Below, piece after piece: positions 42,034 through 51,052 of a stretch of DNA of 64,000 bases. The DNA is from Bacillus infantis (GTDB taxonomy: Bacteria > Bacillota > Bacilli > Bacillales > Cytobacillaceae): NCBI RefSeq assembly GCF_020171945.1, contig NZ_JAIVAP010000016.1, positions 41,792 to 105,791 on the forward strand, given 5' to 3'. The notes beneath the pieces were generated by a model. The model had not been told where the DNA came from, searched no databases, and was given only the letters and a program-made list of their open reading frames with translations. How positions within the stretch are numbered: the stretch's first letter is position 1; every line of letters starts with the position of its first letter. The translations under genes were made by a program, and so were the position numbers.

Positions 42034-42060
42034 GAGCCAAGGGGTCTGACCCCCTGGCCC
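42034..42060 (+). repeat. Palindromic repeat locus 15 (single unit)
   Basis: GAGCCAAGGGGTCTG / ACCCCCTGGCC. Confidence 0.75.
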
Positions 42061-42112
42061 ATGAATTGACAGAAAAGCTGCAATAGTATTTAATGGATTC
42101 TGGAATAGGCGG

Positions 42113-42138
42113 GCAGCATGGTGCTGCTTGCTTTTTTA
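42113..42138 (+). terminator. Rho-independent terminator-like hairpin
   Basis: GCAGCA-TGG-TGCTGC then TTGCTTTTTT. It sits upstream of the malic-enzyme start and may be a leader attenuator. Confidence 0.55.
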
Positions 42139-42235
42139 AATAATTTTAGTTAAATAACCTGGAGCTAATGGGTAAAGGCTACTAACATGGAAGAGTGCGG
42201 AAAAAGACTCAAAATGAAAGGAAGAAGGAAGATTT

Positions 42236-43930
42236 ATGACTGCTTCTGAGAGTGCAAAAAACGTAATTTACACAGATTTGAGAGGAAAAGAGCTTCTATC
42301 GAATCCTTATTTAAATAAAGGTGTTGCTTTTACAAAAGAAGAGAGGGATGACCTTGGGCTTCAGGGCCTGCTGCCGACCCAGGTGCTGACTCTTGATGAG
42401 CAGGCAAAGCGTGCGTATGAGCAGTTCTCCAGACGGACGAACAATATGTTCAAAAACGGAGTGCTCTATGACTTATACAATCGTAATGTAGTCCTGTTCT
42501 ACCGTCTCCTCAGGGATCACTTGAACGAGATGCTGCCGATCATCTATACACCGACTGTCGGTGAGGCGATCCAGCGCTATTCCCATGAATATCACCGCCC
42601 AGGCGGACTCTATTTAACCATAGAAGATCCGGAGGAAATGGATAAGGCATTCGAAAACCTGAATAAGCCGCATGATGGAATCGACCTTATTGTTGTGACT
42701 GATTCTGAAAGCATCCTTGGCATCGGCGACCAGGGCGTAGGCGGGATCAATATCGCAATCGGAAAGCTCGCTGTCTACACAGCGGCAGCCGGCATAGACC
42801 CAAGCCGCGTGCTTCCGGTCGTGCTTGATGTAGGGACAAACAATGAAACCCTGATCAATGATCCTCTTTATATCGGCAATAAATTCCCGCGTGTCCGCGG
42901 CGAGCGCTATGAGCAGTTTGTCGACCAGTTCGTTGTAACTGCACGGAAATTTTTCCCGAATGTCCTTCTTCACTGGGAAGATCTCGGAAATGTTAATGCC
43001 CGGAACATCATGGAAAAATACGGCAATGAAATCCTGACTTTCAATGACGATATCCAGGGTACCGGGGCGGTTACACTGGCTGCCGTCATGTCTGCCCTGA
43101 AGGTGACCGGCGGATCATTGAAGGACCAGCGCATCCTTGTTTTTGGACCAGGGGCGGCAGGAATCGGAAACGCTGACCAGATGGCAGAAACAATGATACT
43201 TGAAGGCCTTGACCGTGAAGAAGCATATGACCGCTTCTGGGCATTTGACTATCGCGGACTGCTGACGGAAGAAACGCCTGATGTCCTGAAATTCCAGAAG
43301 CCTTATGTGCGGAGTGCAGAAGAAGTCAAGGATTGGGAAAGAGACGGAGCTGACACGATTACTTTATTGGAAGTGGTGAAGCGGGTCAAGCCGACGATCC
43401 TGATCGGCACCTCCGGCCAGGCCGGCGCCTTCACAGAGGAAATTGTAAAGGAAATGGCCAAGCATGTTGAAAGACCGATCATCATGCCAATGTCCAACCC
43501 GACTCTTCTTGCTGAAGCGGTGCCTGAGGATCTATTCAACTGGACCGGCGGCAAGGCGCTTATTGCCACAGGAAGCCCGTTTGCGAATGTGGAGTATAAC
43601 GGAATCAGCCATGAAATCGGACAGTCCAATAACGCATTTGTTTTCCCTGGCCTGGGCCTTGGGGCAATCGTTGCCAAAGCTGAAATTATCTCAAAAGGCA
43701 TGTTCGCCGCTGCAGCCAATGCAGTTGCCGAGAAATCTGACAGCAGCACGCCTGGTGCGTCCCTGCTGCCGGCAATCACTAAACTGGCTGATGTATCAAG
43801 GCATGTCGCCATCGAAGTAGCCAAGGCTGCCGTCCAGGAAGGCATCGCCAAAGCCAAGATCGATGACATCGAACAAGCAGTCGACAATGCTATGTGGAAG
43901 CCTGAATACAAACAAATTAAGAGTAAATAG
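42236..43930 (+). CDS. NAD-dependent malic enzyme (MalS/MaeA-type)
   Basis: 564 residues, full length. Converts malate to pyruvate with CO2 release. [28 protein letters not shown] (conserved Tyr), ADP-binding [13 protein letters not shown] (GxGxxG), metal ligands in [13 protein letters not shown] and [10 protein letters not shown], and [15 protein letters not shown]. Very similar in order to B. subtilis MalS. RBS GAAAGGAAGAAGGAAG before the ATG. Which B. subtilis malic enzyme is the true orthologue cannot be decided by eye. Terminator follows. Confidence 0.93.
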   Translation: MTASESAKNVIYTDLRGKELLSNPYLNKGVAFTKEERDDLGLQGLLPTQVLTLDEQAKRAYEQFSRRTNNMFKNGVLYDLYNRNVVLFYRLLRDHLNEMLPIIYTPTVGEAIQRYSHEYHRPGGLYLTIEDPEEMDKAFENLNKPHDGIDLIVVTDSESILGIGDQGVGGINIAIGKLAVYTAAAGIDPSRVLPVVLDVGTNNETLINDPLYIGNKFPRVRGERYEQFVDQFVVTARKFFPNVLLHWEDLGNVNARNIMEKYGNEILTFNDDIQGTGAVTLAAVMSALKVTGGSLKDQRILVFGPGAAGIGNADQMAETMILEGLDREEAYDRFWAFDYRGLLTEETPDVLKFQKPYVRSAEEVKDWERDGADTITLLEVVKRVKPTILIGTSGQAGAFTEEIVKEMAKHVERPIIMPMSNPTLLAEAVPEDLFNWTGGKALIATGSPFANVEYNGISHEIGQSNNAFVFPGLGLGAIVAKAEIISKGMFAAAANAVAEKSDSSTPGASLLPAITKLADVSRHVAIEVAKAAVQEGIAKAKIDDIEQAVDNAMWKPEYKQIKSK

Positions 43931-43935
43931 CGGTA

Positions 43936-43972
43936 CAAAGGGGACAGTTTTTGCTGTCCCTCTTTTTTTGGA
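43936..43972 (+). terminator. Rho-independent terminator
   Basis: GGGGACAG / CTGTCCCTC stem with T run TTTTTTT. The arm sequence GGGGACAG resembles the palindromic repeat family. Confidence 0.85.
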
Positions 43973-43981
43973 TTGGGTGGT

Positions 43982-44009
43982 GGGCCGGGGGGACAGGTAC
44001 AGTGGCCCA
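43982..44009 (+). repeat. Palindromic repeat locus 16 (single unit)
   Basis: GGGCCGGGGGGACAGGTACAGTGGCCC in inverted halves, directly after the malic-enzyme terminator. Confidence 0.7.
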
Positions 44010-44133
44010 TTCTCCGAGCGGGAAAAGAGAAGGAATCTATCTGAAAGGTCTGGACTTTTTTCCATTTGTTTGTAAGATAGAGAAAGAAGTTTATAAAGCA
44101 GAACTGGCACTGCGACTTAAAGGGGAAGCTTAT

Positions 44134-45168
44134 TTGAAAAAGATTACTTCATATATGGATTTTAAACGTGTCATCTATCTGTATATGATTCCTTTGTTTC
44201 TGTTGGCAATGGTTAGTTATAATCTTATGGAAAATGACTCGGAAGACAATTTGGAAACATATCTGACAAGGATTTTGATAGCTTGGAATATCATCAGCTG
44301 GGCTGCTGTTTATAAGAGAAAGTTTTTGCGTGCTTTTGAGCTCGCCACTTTGGCGATCATCAGTGCTGCTCATATAGCCATCATATATGATGGTGTCTTT
44401 AATTATATCGGAAAGGGGAAGGAAGGGGCATTTGGGGTCTCTGCCATCTGGGTTCCGGCAGTTATTTTGATTTTCTTCCTGATTTTAAAAGCAAAATGGG
44501 GAGCTATTTATTCTCTTTTCATTTTTGTCATCATTTTTGCTTTTGGGCTGATGAATTTCACAAATGCCTCTGATGAAAGCCTTGAGTCACTGGCTCAGTT
44601 TTATGTTGCTTACCTTTTTTATATTCTGGTATTCTATATGGCCCTCCATCTTTTCAAGCTTTTTGCAGAGCTTGAAAGCATGAAAAGGGTCGCCTTTACT
44701 GACTCGCTTACCGGCATTGCAAACCGGCTTCAAATTGATGGGTGGCTTGAAGAATGGATAAAAAAATCAGAAGGCTTTTCTGTTATCTTCTTTGATATCG
44801 ACCATTTTAAATGTGTCAATGATACCTATGGCCATGATGCAGGTGATCTTGTCCTCAAACAGCTGGCATCACTCGTCAAACAACCACTGACAGGCGCTGA
44901 GCTTTTTGGGCGCTGGGGAGGGGAAGAGTTTATCATTCTTACCCCAAAGACAGGGGAAAGTGCAGCAAACCTGGCTGAGAAACTGAGAAAGGTGATTATG
45001 GAAAGCAGCTTTGCTCCGGCAGGGAATCAGACTGCCAGCTTTGGCGTTGCCCAGTATAAAAGAGGCGATACTGTAGATTCCCTTCTCTCAAGAGCTGACC
45101 AGGGACTTTATAAATCCAAACATGAGGGGCGGAACCGGGTGACGTTTGGGGATGAGGGACAGATTTAA
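44134..45168 (+). CDS. Membrane-bound diguanylate cyclase
   Basis: 344 residues from TTG 44134 (AAAGGGGAAG upstream). About six helices (residues ~10-180) form an integral-membrane sensor of unknown type, then a GGDEF domain: FTDSLTGIANR, FFDIDHFKCVNDTYGHDAGD, and active site RWGGEEFIIL (GGEEF, functional variant). No RxxD inhibitory site is seen upstream of GGEEF. Should make c-di-GMP. The reading from 43951 would translate a repeat and is rejected. The stop codon is in the loop of a terminator. Confidence 0.9.
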   Translation: MKKITSYMDFKRVIYLYMIPLFLLAMVSYNLMENDSEDNLETYLTRILIAWNIISWAAVYKRKFLRAFELATLAIISAAHIAIIYDGVFNYIGKGKEGAFGVSAIWVPAVILIFFLILKAKWGAIYSLFIFVIIFAFGLMNFTNASDESLESLAQFYVAYLFYILVFYMALHLFKLFAELESMKRVAFTDSLTGIANRLQIDGWLEEWIKKSEGFSVIFFDIDHFKCVNDTYGHDAGDLVLKQLASLVKQPLTGAELFGRWGGEEFIILTPKTGESAANLAEKLRKVIMESSFAPAGNQTASFGVAQYKRGDTVDSLLSRADQGLYKSKHEGRNRVTFGDEGQI

Positions 45169-45184
45169 TGTCCCTTTTTTTTTT
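45154..45184 (+). terminator. Terminator overlapping the diguanylate-cyclase stop codon
   Basis: GAGGGACA / TGTCCCTT stem around the TAA stop, then a run of T. Confidence 0.8.
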
Positions 45185-45193
45185 TTCAGTGAC

Positions 45194-45226
45194 AAGGTGC
45201 CGGTCTCTTCGTCCGGTGCCTTTTTT
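45194..45226 (+). terminator. Second terminator
   Basis: AGGTGCCGG / CCGGTGCCT stem, then T7; 10 bases after the previous one. Also serves the convergent gene. Confidence 0.8.
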
Positions 45227-45278
45227 TATTATCATAGTTAGTAGAACAATGATGAGCAGTACCGTGCTAAAGCTTGGC

Positions 45279-45779
45279 TTAGATTTCTGTATAAAGACAC
45301 TCCTCATTTTTTTCAAAAGTAAGAACTGTCTCATCAAACTCATTAAATAGCGCAATATAGCCTTTAGCGGTTTTCAATCCTAATCCTTTTAGTGTGATGG
45401 GGTGACCTCCTTGTGCTGTTTCAATCAAGTCTGCCCCCTCTACTGGACTGCCGGCGAAAGCAGAAGTGCCGTTTATCGCATTTTTTCGCCATTCAAGCTT
45501 TATATCCCTGGATCCATACCATATTATACTTTCGTTTAAATCAATTGCATTCCAGCTTACAGCGATTTGATCTTTAAACGAACAAAACTCCAGCTGCTGT
45601 CCTCCTATTAGTAAGACGACTGGACAATCACCCCATAATTCACCGCTCGACACTTCGTGGACAGTCCACATCTCACATAGATTTTTATTGACCATGGATC
45701 TAAGGCGATTGCCGTGATTCTTTATGAATTCCAAATGGTCTTCGTAGAAAACTGGTTTGTAGTTTTTAATGCCAAGCAT
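45279..45779 (-). CDS. Hypothetical protein
   Basis: 166 residues, mostly beta-strand-like, no signal peptide or membrane helix. Contains SSGELWGDCPVVLLIGGQQLEFCSF and ESIIWYGSRDIKLEWRKNAI. No family recognised. CAGGAGGC 6 bases before the ATG and a normal codon pattern support a real gene. Convergent with the diguanylate-cyclase gene. Confidence 0.7.
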   Translation of the reverse strand: MLGIKNYKPVFYEDHLEFIKNHGNRLRSMVNKNLCEMWTVHEVSSGELWGDCPVVLLIGGQQLEFCSFKDQIAVSWNAIDLNESIIWYGSRDIKLEWRKNAINGTSAFAGSPVEGADLIETAQGGHPITLKGLGLKTAKGYIALFNEFDETVLTFEKNEECLYTEI

Positions 45780-45867
45780 GAAGAAGCCTCCTGTTTTAAT
45801 ATGGATGGATCATATTAACTTTAGCAGGAGACTCTGCTTTTTGAAATGCTAATATTTCTTGTTTTTT

Positions 45868-45893
45868 GGGCCAAGGGACCTGTCCCCCCGGCC
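45868..45893 (+). repeat. Palindromic repeat locus 17 (single unit)
   Basis: GGGCCAAGGGACC / TGTCCCCCCGGCC upstream of the DinB-like gene at 45961. Confidence 0.72.
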
Positions 45894-45960
45894 TCACAAA
45901 GGATTTGCCGATTGGAGTGGAGAATAGTAGTGTCAGGGACTTTGGAAAGGAGCGGGAGCG

Positions 45961-46461
45961 ATGGCGGAGCAGAGTGTGATGGAGATTTATAAACAAAGCC
46001 TCGGAAAGTATACTTTGGAGCAGCTGAGGCAGATTCCGGCTGAGGGGGTGTGGTCTCTGGCGCAGATGTATGATCATGTGATTGTGGTGGCCGATGAATA
46101 TTTGGATGAAGCGGAAGCGTGCGCTAATGCTGAGCCTGTACAGGGCAGAGGGAAAACGGAATTTGGCGAAAAGCTGTTCGGGGCAGGAGGCTTCCCGCCT
46201 GTAAAAATCAGGCTGCCGGATGAGATGAACCAGCCGCCGGACAACTCAGGTACTTCAGCTTCTTTGCTCGAAAGGCTTGTGCAGCTGGAAAGAAGGATGA
46301 GGGAGCTGGGGAAAAAACTGCATAAGATTCAACCTGACCTTAAAACTGAGCATGGAGGCTTCGGCTGGCTGAACGCCAAGGAATGGCATCAGCTGGCAGA
46401 AATGCATTTCCGGCATCACCTCCGGCAGAAAGGGGAGCTGGAGGAGAGGCTGGGGATTTAA
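45961..46461 (+). CDS. DinB-family protein
   Basis: 166 residues, four-helix bundle. AEGVWSLAQMYDHVIVVADEYLDEA supplies the first metal His (~40), and the C-terminal EWHQLAEMHFRHHLRQKGELEERL has the H-x-x-x-H pair (~146-150). Function unknown; different subgroup from the DinB-like gene at 8113. RBS AAAGGAGCGGGAG before the ATG. Confidence 0.82.
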   Translation: MAEQSVMEIYKQSLGKYTLEQLRQIPAEGVWSLAQMYDHVIVVADEYLDEAEACANAEPVQGRGKTEFGEKLFGAGGFPPVKIRLPDEMNQPPDNSGTSASLLERLVQLERRMRELGKKLHKIQPDLKTEHGGFGWLNAKEWHQLAEMHFRHHLRQKGELEERLGI

Positions 46462-46491
46462 GATTAAGCCAGAAGTAACTGCTAAACAATG

Positions 46492-46659
46492 CTATAAAGT
46501 GAGAGTTTCAGCATTGTAAGAGGGAGGGATGAAGGCTGAAGTACCTGTACCATCATTGGTTTCCATATAACTGAAAAATAAATTCATAACCACAAACAAA
46601 ATAATGACCAAAGCCAAAACACCAGCAAAGATGAATACGGCTACTTTCTTGCCAGACAT
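46492..46659 (-). CDS. 55-residue membrane protein, unknown function
   Basis: Minus-strand ATG with AAGGAGGACAC upstream. One helix (KKVAVFIFAGVLALVIILFVVMN, residues ~4-26), then YMETNDGTGTSAFIPPSYN as an outside tail. Strong ribosome site and clean helix. It is too short for common gene-calling thresholds. Family unknown. Confidence 0.7.
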   Translation of the reverse strand: MSGKKVAVFIFAGVLALVIILFVVMNLFFSYMETNDGTGTSAFIPPSYNAETLTL

Positions 46660-46717
46660 AATGTGTCCTCCTTTTCCTTATTTTTACGTATTATATCATA
46701 ATGTTCCGCCATTTTGT

Positions 46718-46725
46718 GGTATACT
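46718..46725 (+). promoter_or_regulatory. Extended -10 promoter of vmlR
   Basis: TGGTATACT is an extended -10 (TGn-TATACT) with no good -35. It starts the leader that ends in the attenuator hairpin. Confidence 0.5.
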
Positions 46726-46749
46726 AATATCCAACTAAGAGCGAAAGGA

Positions 46750-46920
46750 ATGATGGGTGGACGATGGATAACTGATCTTATTTTTTCTCGATTGAAATTG
46801 CATATTTCAATTCACACAAAAAATAGGATTAGTCTGCCCATTTTTCATCTATACATCATTCAGCCATTAAGATTAATGGTTTATTTGCTGATGCATGGTA
46901 CGGCTAATCCTTCCAATTAA
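46750..46920 (+). CDS. Putative leader ORF of vmlR (attenuation)
   Basis: 56 codons from ATG-ATG at 46750 with GAAAGGA just upstream (tight spacing). Its TAA stop (46918-46920) is inside the loop of the terminator hairpin at 46906-46937. Translation through this ORF would therefore overlap the hairpin, as in leader-peptide attenuators of antibiotic-resistance ABC-F genes. The peptide has no known fold. Confidence 0.45.
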   Translation: MMGGRWITDLIFSRLKLHISIHTKNRISLPIFHLYIIQPLRLMVYLLMHGTANPSN

Positions 46921-46937
46921 TTGGGAGGATTTTTTTG
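46906..46937 (+). terminator. Attenuator terminator upstream of vmlR
   Basis: AATCCTTCCAA / TTGGGAGGATT stem (10 of 11 paired) and T7, ending 30 bases before the vmlR start. Confidence 0.85.
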
Positions 46938-46966
46938 GTTCTCCCATTAAAGAGAGGGAAGATTGT

Positions 46967-48598
46967 ATGAAGGAAATTTTGAAACTGAATGATCTTAGCT
47001 ATGAAATCACGGATTTGAGTTTGTTTGAAGGTGTGAATAGCAGTGTCCGGCAGGGGGAAGTGATCGGCATCATCGGAAAAAATGGAGCCGGAAAATCCAC
47101 TCTGCTGCAGCTGATTACCGGCGAGAGGCAGCCTTCAAGCGGGCAGATTCAGTGGGTCGGACAGGAAGCGGAGGTCAGGATGGTGGAGCAGGAAACCGAA
47201 TCTTATATATCCGGGCGCCAATCTCCATTAGAAATAAAGCTGCTGGAAAAATGGCAGGTTCCTGATGGAGGCTTTGAGCTGATGAGCGGCGGGGAGAAGC
47301 TGAAGGCCCGGCTCGCAAAGGGCTTTGCTGCGGGTGCAGACCTGCTGCTGCTCGATGAGCCGACCAACCATCTGGATGAGCAGAGCATGAAAATTTTGAA
47401 GGAACAGATTGAAGCCTATAAAGGGACGATCATCCTCGTCTCCCATGACCGCCACTTTTTGGATGATGCGGTTTCTAAAATCTGGTCGATCGAGGATAAG
47501 CAGCTGATTGAGCATAAAGGAAATTATTCCAGTTATATGGAGGTCAGGAGGCAGAAACGGCTCGCACAGCAGCGGGAATACGAAAAGCAGCAGAAAATGG
47601 TCGAGCGGATTGAGGGACAGCTGAACGAACTGAGCTCCTGGGCAAACACCGGCCATGCCAAATCAACAAAAGAGGAAGGCTTCAAGGAATATCACCGCGT
47701 GAAGGCGAAGCGCCTTGATTCACAGGTGAAATCCAAGCGGAAGCGGCTGGAAAAGGAGCTGGAAAAATCAAAGGCAGCCCCTGTCGCGCCTGAGCATGAG
47801 GTACGCTTTTCAATTTCGGCAAACACAAAACGGGGCAAGCGGTTTTTAGAAGTGAAGAATCTTGCAAAATCCTTTGATGGACGCAAGCTGTTTGAAGGGG
47901 TGCATTTTACAGTCCAGCATGGCGAAAGGGTAGCCATAACGGGGCCGAACGGCAGCGGGAAGACCACTTTCCTGAAAATCGTCTTGGGAAAGGAAACAGC
48001 AGAGGGAGAGGTCTGGATGTCGCCGGCAGCGAGTGTCGGCTATTTGACGCAGGAAGTATTCGATCTGCCGCTCGAAAAGACACCGGAGGATCTTTTTTAC
48101 CGGGAAACGTTTGCGGAAAGAGGGAAGGTCCAAACATTGATGAAGCATCTCGGCTTCACGGCATCGCAGTGGAAGGAGCCGATCGGGAAAATGAGCATGG
48201 GCGAGCGGGTTAAATGCAAGCTGATGGAATATATTCTGGAGGAAAAAGATGTGCTGATCCTTGATGAGCCGACCAACCATCTTGACCTGCCGTCGCGCGA
48301 ACAGCTTGAAGAAACCCTGTCAGCATTTCCAGGGACACTTCTGGCAGTGTCGCACGACCGCTATTTTCTTGAGAAAATAACCAGCAGCAAGCTCGTTATT
48401 GCTGACGGGACTATTCAAAGGCAATTCGGCCAGGAACCGGAGACAAGGGATGACCGGGAAGAACTGCGTATGAAGCTTGAAACCGAAAGGCAGGAAGTGC
48501 TTGGCAAGCTCAGCTTTATGACGCCGAAAGACAAAGATTATCAGGAGCTGGACCGGAAATTTAATGAACTGAGCAGGCGGATAAGGGAGCTTGGCTAA
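46967..48598 (+). CDS. vmlR: Antibiotic-resistance ABC-F protein VmlR
   Basis: 543 residues, two ABC ATPase domains without membrane helices. Walker A GIIGKNGAGKSTLL and ITGPNGSGKTTFL; signatures LMSGGEKLKARLAKG and KMSMGERVKCKLM; Walker B LLLLDEPTNHLD and LILDEPTNHLD. The linker YEKQQKMVERIEGQLNELSSWA is the antibiotic-resistance-domain region. It follows B. subtilis VmlR very closely. It protects ribosomes from virginiamycin M, lincomycin and pleuromutilins. Start 46967 has AGAGAGGGAAG upstream. Controlled by an attenuator (terminator at 46906). Convergent with glnQ. Confidence 0.93.
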   Translation: MKEILKLNDLSYEITDLSLFEGVNSSVRQGEVIGIIGKNGAGKSTLLQLITGERQPSSGQIQWVGQEAEVRMVEQETESYISGRQSPLEIKLLEKWQVPDGGFELMSGGEKLKARLAKGFAAGADLLLLDEPTNHLDEQSMKILKEQIEAYKGTIILVSHDRHFLDDAVSKIWSIEDKQLIEHKGNYSSYMEVRRQKRLAQQREYEKQQKMVERIEGQLNELSSWANTGHAKSTKEEGFKEYHRVKAKRLDSQVKSKRKRLEKELEKSKAAPVAPEHEVRFSISANTKRGKRFLEVKNLAKSFDGRKLFEGVHFTVQHGERVAITGPNGSGKTTFLKIVLGKETAEGEVWMSPAASVGYLTQEVFDLPLEKTPEDLFYRETFAERGKVQTLMKHLGFTASQWKEPIGKMSMGERVKCKLMEYILEEKDVLILDEPTNHLDLPSREQLEETLSAFPGTLLAVSHDRYFLEKITSSKLVIADGTIQRQFGQEPETRDDREELRMKLETERQEVLGKLSFMTPKDKDYQELDRKFNELSRRIRELG

Positions 48599-48640
48599 AT
48601 TTGGGACGGTTTCTGGGCTGAGGCAGGCTGCAGAGGGCGG

Positions 48641-48760
48641 ATATTAGCAACTTTCCGGATATATTAGCAAGTTTTTGGTTTTATTAGCAACTTTACCCAT
48701 ATATTAGCAGGTTTCCCGTTTTATTAGCAGCTTCCCAATTATATTAGCAACTCGCCTTAT
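48641..48760 (-). repeat. 20-bp-period array A: six units, core TGCTAATA
   Basis: Six units start at 48641, 48661, 48681, 48701, 48721 and 48741, each exactly 20 bases. On the minus strand all carry TGCTAATA; the ten other bases differ. Each unit on the plus strand opens ATATTAGCA or TTATTAGCA. Sits between the convergent genes vmlR and glnQ. It is not a hairpin terminator. Confidence 0.92.
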
Positions 48761-48830
48761 CAAAAGTGCAAATCAAAAGGAGCCCTGCCGCCGCAGCAGG
48801 GCTCCTTCCTTTTGTATCCATAAACCCGGC

Positions 48831-49559
48831 TTAAAGCACTTTGCCAAGAAAAGCCTTAGTCCGTTCATGCTTAGGGTTGCCGAATAATTCGCCTGGGACA
48901 TCTTCTTCAACAATGTATCCGCCGTCCATGAAGATGACGCGGTCCCCGACTTCGCGGGCAAATCCCATTTCGTGAGTGACGACGACCATTGTCATGCCTT
49001 CGCGGGCAAGATCTTTCATAACCTCGAGAACTTCCCCGATCATTTCCGGATCGAGGGCAGAGGTAGGTTCATCAAACAGCATGACCCTTGGTTCCATGGC
49101 AAGTGCCCTGGCAATGGCGACACGCTGTTTTTGCCCGCCGGATAATTCGCCGGGATAGCTGTCCGCTTTTTCCTCAAGGCCTACTTTTCTAAGAAGCTCG
49201 AGGGCTTTCTTTTTTGCAGCTTCTTTGTCGATGCCCTTTGTTTTTATCGGGGCCAGCGTAATATTCTGCAGCACTGTTTTATGAGGAAAGAGGTTGAAGT
49301 GCTGGAACACCATCCCGACTTCCTGGCGGATTTTATTGATGTTGATTTTAGGGTCGGTTATGTCATTTCCATTCACGATGACATGGCCATCCGTGATTTC
49401 CTCGAGTTTATTCAGGCACCGCAGAAAGGTGCTCTTTCCCGAGCCTGAGGGGCCGACGACACAAACTACTTCCTGCTCTTTTACCTCTGTACTGATATCT
49501 TTCAATACTTCGAGTTCGCCGAATGATTTTTTCAGATTATTGACTTGGATTACGCTCAT
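48831..49559 (-). CDS. glnQ: Amino-acid ABC transporter ATPase (GlnQ-type)
   Basis: 242 residues. Walker [10 protein letters not shown], signature [15 protein letters not shown], Walker [15 protein letters not shown]-loop [12 protein letters not shown]: the standard GlnQ set. Drives uptake with GlnP/GlnH. Start 49559 overlaps the end of the permease gene (ATGA). The longer reading to 49646 is not supported. Confidence 0.94.
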   Translation of the reverse strand: MSVIQVNNLKKSFGELEVLKDISTEVKEQEVVCVVGPSGSGKSTFLRCLNKLEEITDGHVIVNGNDITDPKININKIRQEVGMVFQHFNLFPHKTVLQNITLAPIKTKGIDKEAAKKKALELLRKVGLEEKADSYPGELSGGQKQRVAIARALAMEPRVMLFDEPTSALDPEMIGEVLEVMKDLAREGMTMVVVTHEMGFAREVGDRVIFMDGGYIVEEDVPGELFGNPKHERTKAFLGKVL

Positions 49560-50200
49560 CGCAGCTGATATCTCCTTTCGATAAAGTCGCCGAGCTTGGT
49601 GAGCAGGTAGATCAGTATGAAATACATGAGCGCGACCATGCCCCATATTTTAAAAGGTTCATAGGTCGCCGATACGACGACTTGCCCTCTTTGAGTCAGT
49701 TCGGCGATTCCGATGACCGACAGGAGGGAGGTGTCTTTCAGGCTGATGATGGCCTGGTTCACAAAAGTCGGCAGCATCCTTCTTAAAGCCTGGGGCAGGA
49801 TGATATAGCGCATCGTCTGTGCACTGGTCAGCCCCAGTGTGCGGGCAGCTTCTGTCTGCCCTTTGTCGATGGACTGGATGCCGGCCCGGACAATTTCAGC
49901 TATATAGGCGCCTGCATTGATGGCGACTCCAACAATCCCCGCTGTTACAGGCTCAAGCGAAATGAACGAAAGTGAATTCAATCCAAAGTAAATAAAAAAT
50001 AATTGAACGAGGAAGGGCGTTCCGCGTACAAAGTTGATGAACCAAATAGCGATCCACCTTAAAGGCGGAATCGGGGAAAGGCGGAAAAGTGCTGTGATCA
50101 GCCCGATGATGAATCCAAACAGCAGACCGAGAACGGTGATATATGCAGTCAGTTTTAGCCCGGCCCATAAGACGGGGAGGGCTTCCATAAAAATGTCCAA
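49556..50200 (-). CDS. glnP: Amino-acid ABC transporter permease (GlnP-type)
   Basis: 214 residues, about five helices. The EAA loop [29 protein letters not shown] (residues ~130-158) and [19 protein letters not shown] are the polar amino-acid permease signatures. TTG start at 50200 has GAGAGGAG 8 bases upstream. Operon glnH-glnP-glnQ; a hairpin lies between glnH and glnP. Confidence 0.92.
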   Translation of the reverse strand: MDIFMEALPVLWAGLKLTAYITVLGLLFGFIIGLITALFRLSPIPPLRWIAIWFINFVRGTPFLVQLFFIYFGLNSLSFISLEPVTAGIVGVAINAGAYIAEIVRAGIQSIDKGQTEAARTLGLTSAQTMRYIILPQALRRMLPTFVNQAIISLKDTSLLSVIGIAELTQRGQVVVSATYEPFKIWGMVALMYFILIYLLTKLGDFIERRYQLR

Positions 50201-50216
50201 ATCGCTGCTCCTCTCT

Positions 50217-50255
50217 ATCTAGAAAAAGACAGCGCGCTTTTGGGGAGCGCGCTGA
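50217..50255 (-). terminator. Intercistronic attenuator between glnH and glnP
   Basis: Minus-strand stem CAGCGCGCT / AGCGCGCTG (9 bp, perfect), then TCTTTTTC. Expected to raise glnH mRNA over glnPQ. Confidence 0.8.
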
Positions 50256-50263
50256 GCAAATTC

Positions 50264-51052
50264 TTACTCTTCAAGATAACGGCCTAAAATTTCATCATAT
50301 GTGCCGTTATCCTTAATCTTCTGGAGGCCGCTATTGATTTTTTCCAGCAGCTCCTGGTTTTCGCCTTTTTTCACACCGATGCCGTACTGGTCGCCGGTCA
50401 GGCGGTCTCCGACGGTTTTCAGATCAAGGCCGCTTGTTTTAATGGCGTAAGCGATAACCGGATAGTCTTCAATCAGCACGTCTGCGTTCCCGTTGGCCAC
50501 TTCCTGGAACATGGACGGGCTGTCATTGAATTGGCGGACTTCTTTTATGCCGGCTTCCTCTTTAATTTCCTCGGCATGCTCCGCGCCTGTTGTACCATTC
50601 TTAACGGCGACCACTTTCCCTTTTAAATCGTCTATACTGGTAATGTCGCTGTTATCTTCTGAGACAACAAGGGTCAGCCCGGCATCAAAATACGGGTCTG
50701 AAAAATCGACTTTTTCTTTGCGGTCATCTGTGATGCTCATGCCAGCGATGGCTACATCAAGCTGATCAGCCAGGATGGCCGGGATGATGCCGCCAAAATC
50801 CATAGGCTTCAATTCAATTTCAAAGCCTTCTTCCTCTGCAATGGCGTTCATGATATCAATATCAATCCCTTTATACTCGCCGCCTTCTTCAAACTCGAAC
50901 GGAGGATATGTTGTATCCGTCCCAACAGTGTAGGTTTTGCTTCCGCCGTCACCGGAGCTCTCTCCATCCCCGCTGCTGTCTTCATCTGTGCCGCATGCAG
51001 CAAGGACCAGCATCACTAGCATCATAAAGCTGAATAATTGTATTTTTTTCAT
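50264..51052 (-). CDS. glnH: Amino-acid ABC transporter binding lipoprotein (GlnH-type)
   Basis: 262 residues. Lipobox LAAC (Cys ~20), a Ser/Gly/Asp linker, then a family-3 solute-binding protein: YTVGTDTTYPPFEFEEGGEYKGIDIDIMNAIAEEEGFEIEL, DVAIAGMSITDDRKEKVDFSDPYFDAGL. Context and fold fit glutamine or another polar amino acid. RBS TTGGAGGGG before the ATG. Confidence 0.93.
   Translation of the reverse strand: MKKIQLFSFMMLVMLVLAACGTDEDSSGDGESSGDGGSKTYTVGTDTTYPPFEFEEGGEYKGIDIDIMNAIAEEEGFEIELKPMDFGGIIPAILADQLDVAIAGMSITDDRKEKVDFSDPYFDAGLTLVVSEDNSDITSIDDLKGKVVAVKNGTTGAEHAEEIKEEAGIKEVRQFNDSPSMFQEVANGNADVLIEDYPVIAYAIKTSGLDLKTVGDRLTGDQYGIGVKKGENQELLEKINSGLQKIKDNGTYDEILGRYLEE

Larger units (their letters stand above)
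41829..42235. other. Regulatory intergenic region (xylose transporter / malic enzyme)
   Basis: About 400 bases. It holds two cre-like sites (41863-41876, 41892-41905), a promoter with XylR operator (41981-42022, minus), repeat locus 15, and a hairpin (42113-42138). No ORF seen. Confidence 0.7.

Noticed and set aside
43951..44133. N-terminal extension of the diguanylate cyclase
   Set aside because: Would translate a terminator and repeat locus 16; the TTG at 44134 has a ribosome site and begins at the first membrane segment.
7975..45893. Insertion sequence explanation for the palindromic repeats
   Set aside because: No transposase ORF, no target-site duplications and no longer element in the window; only short hairpin units.
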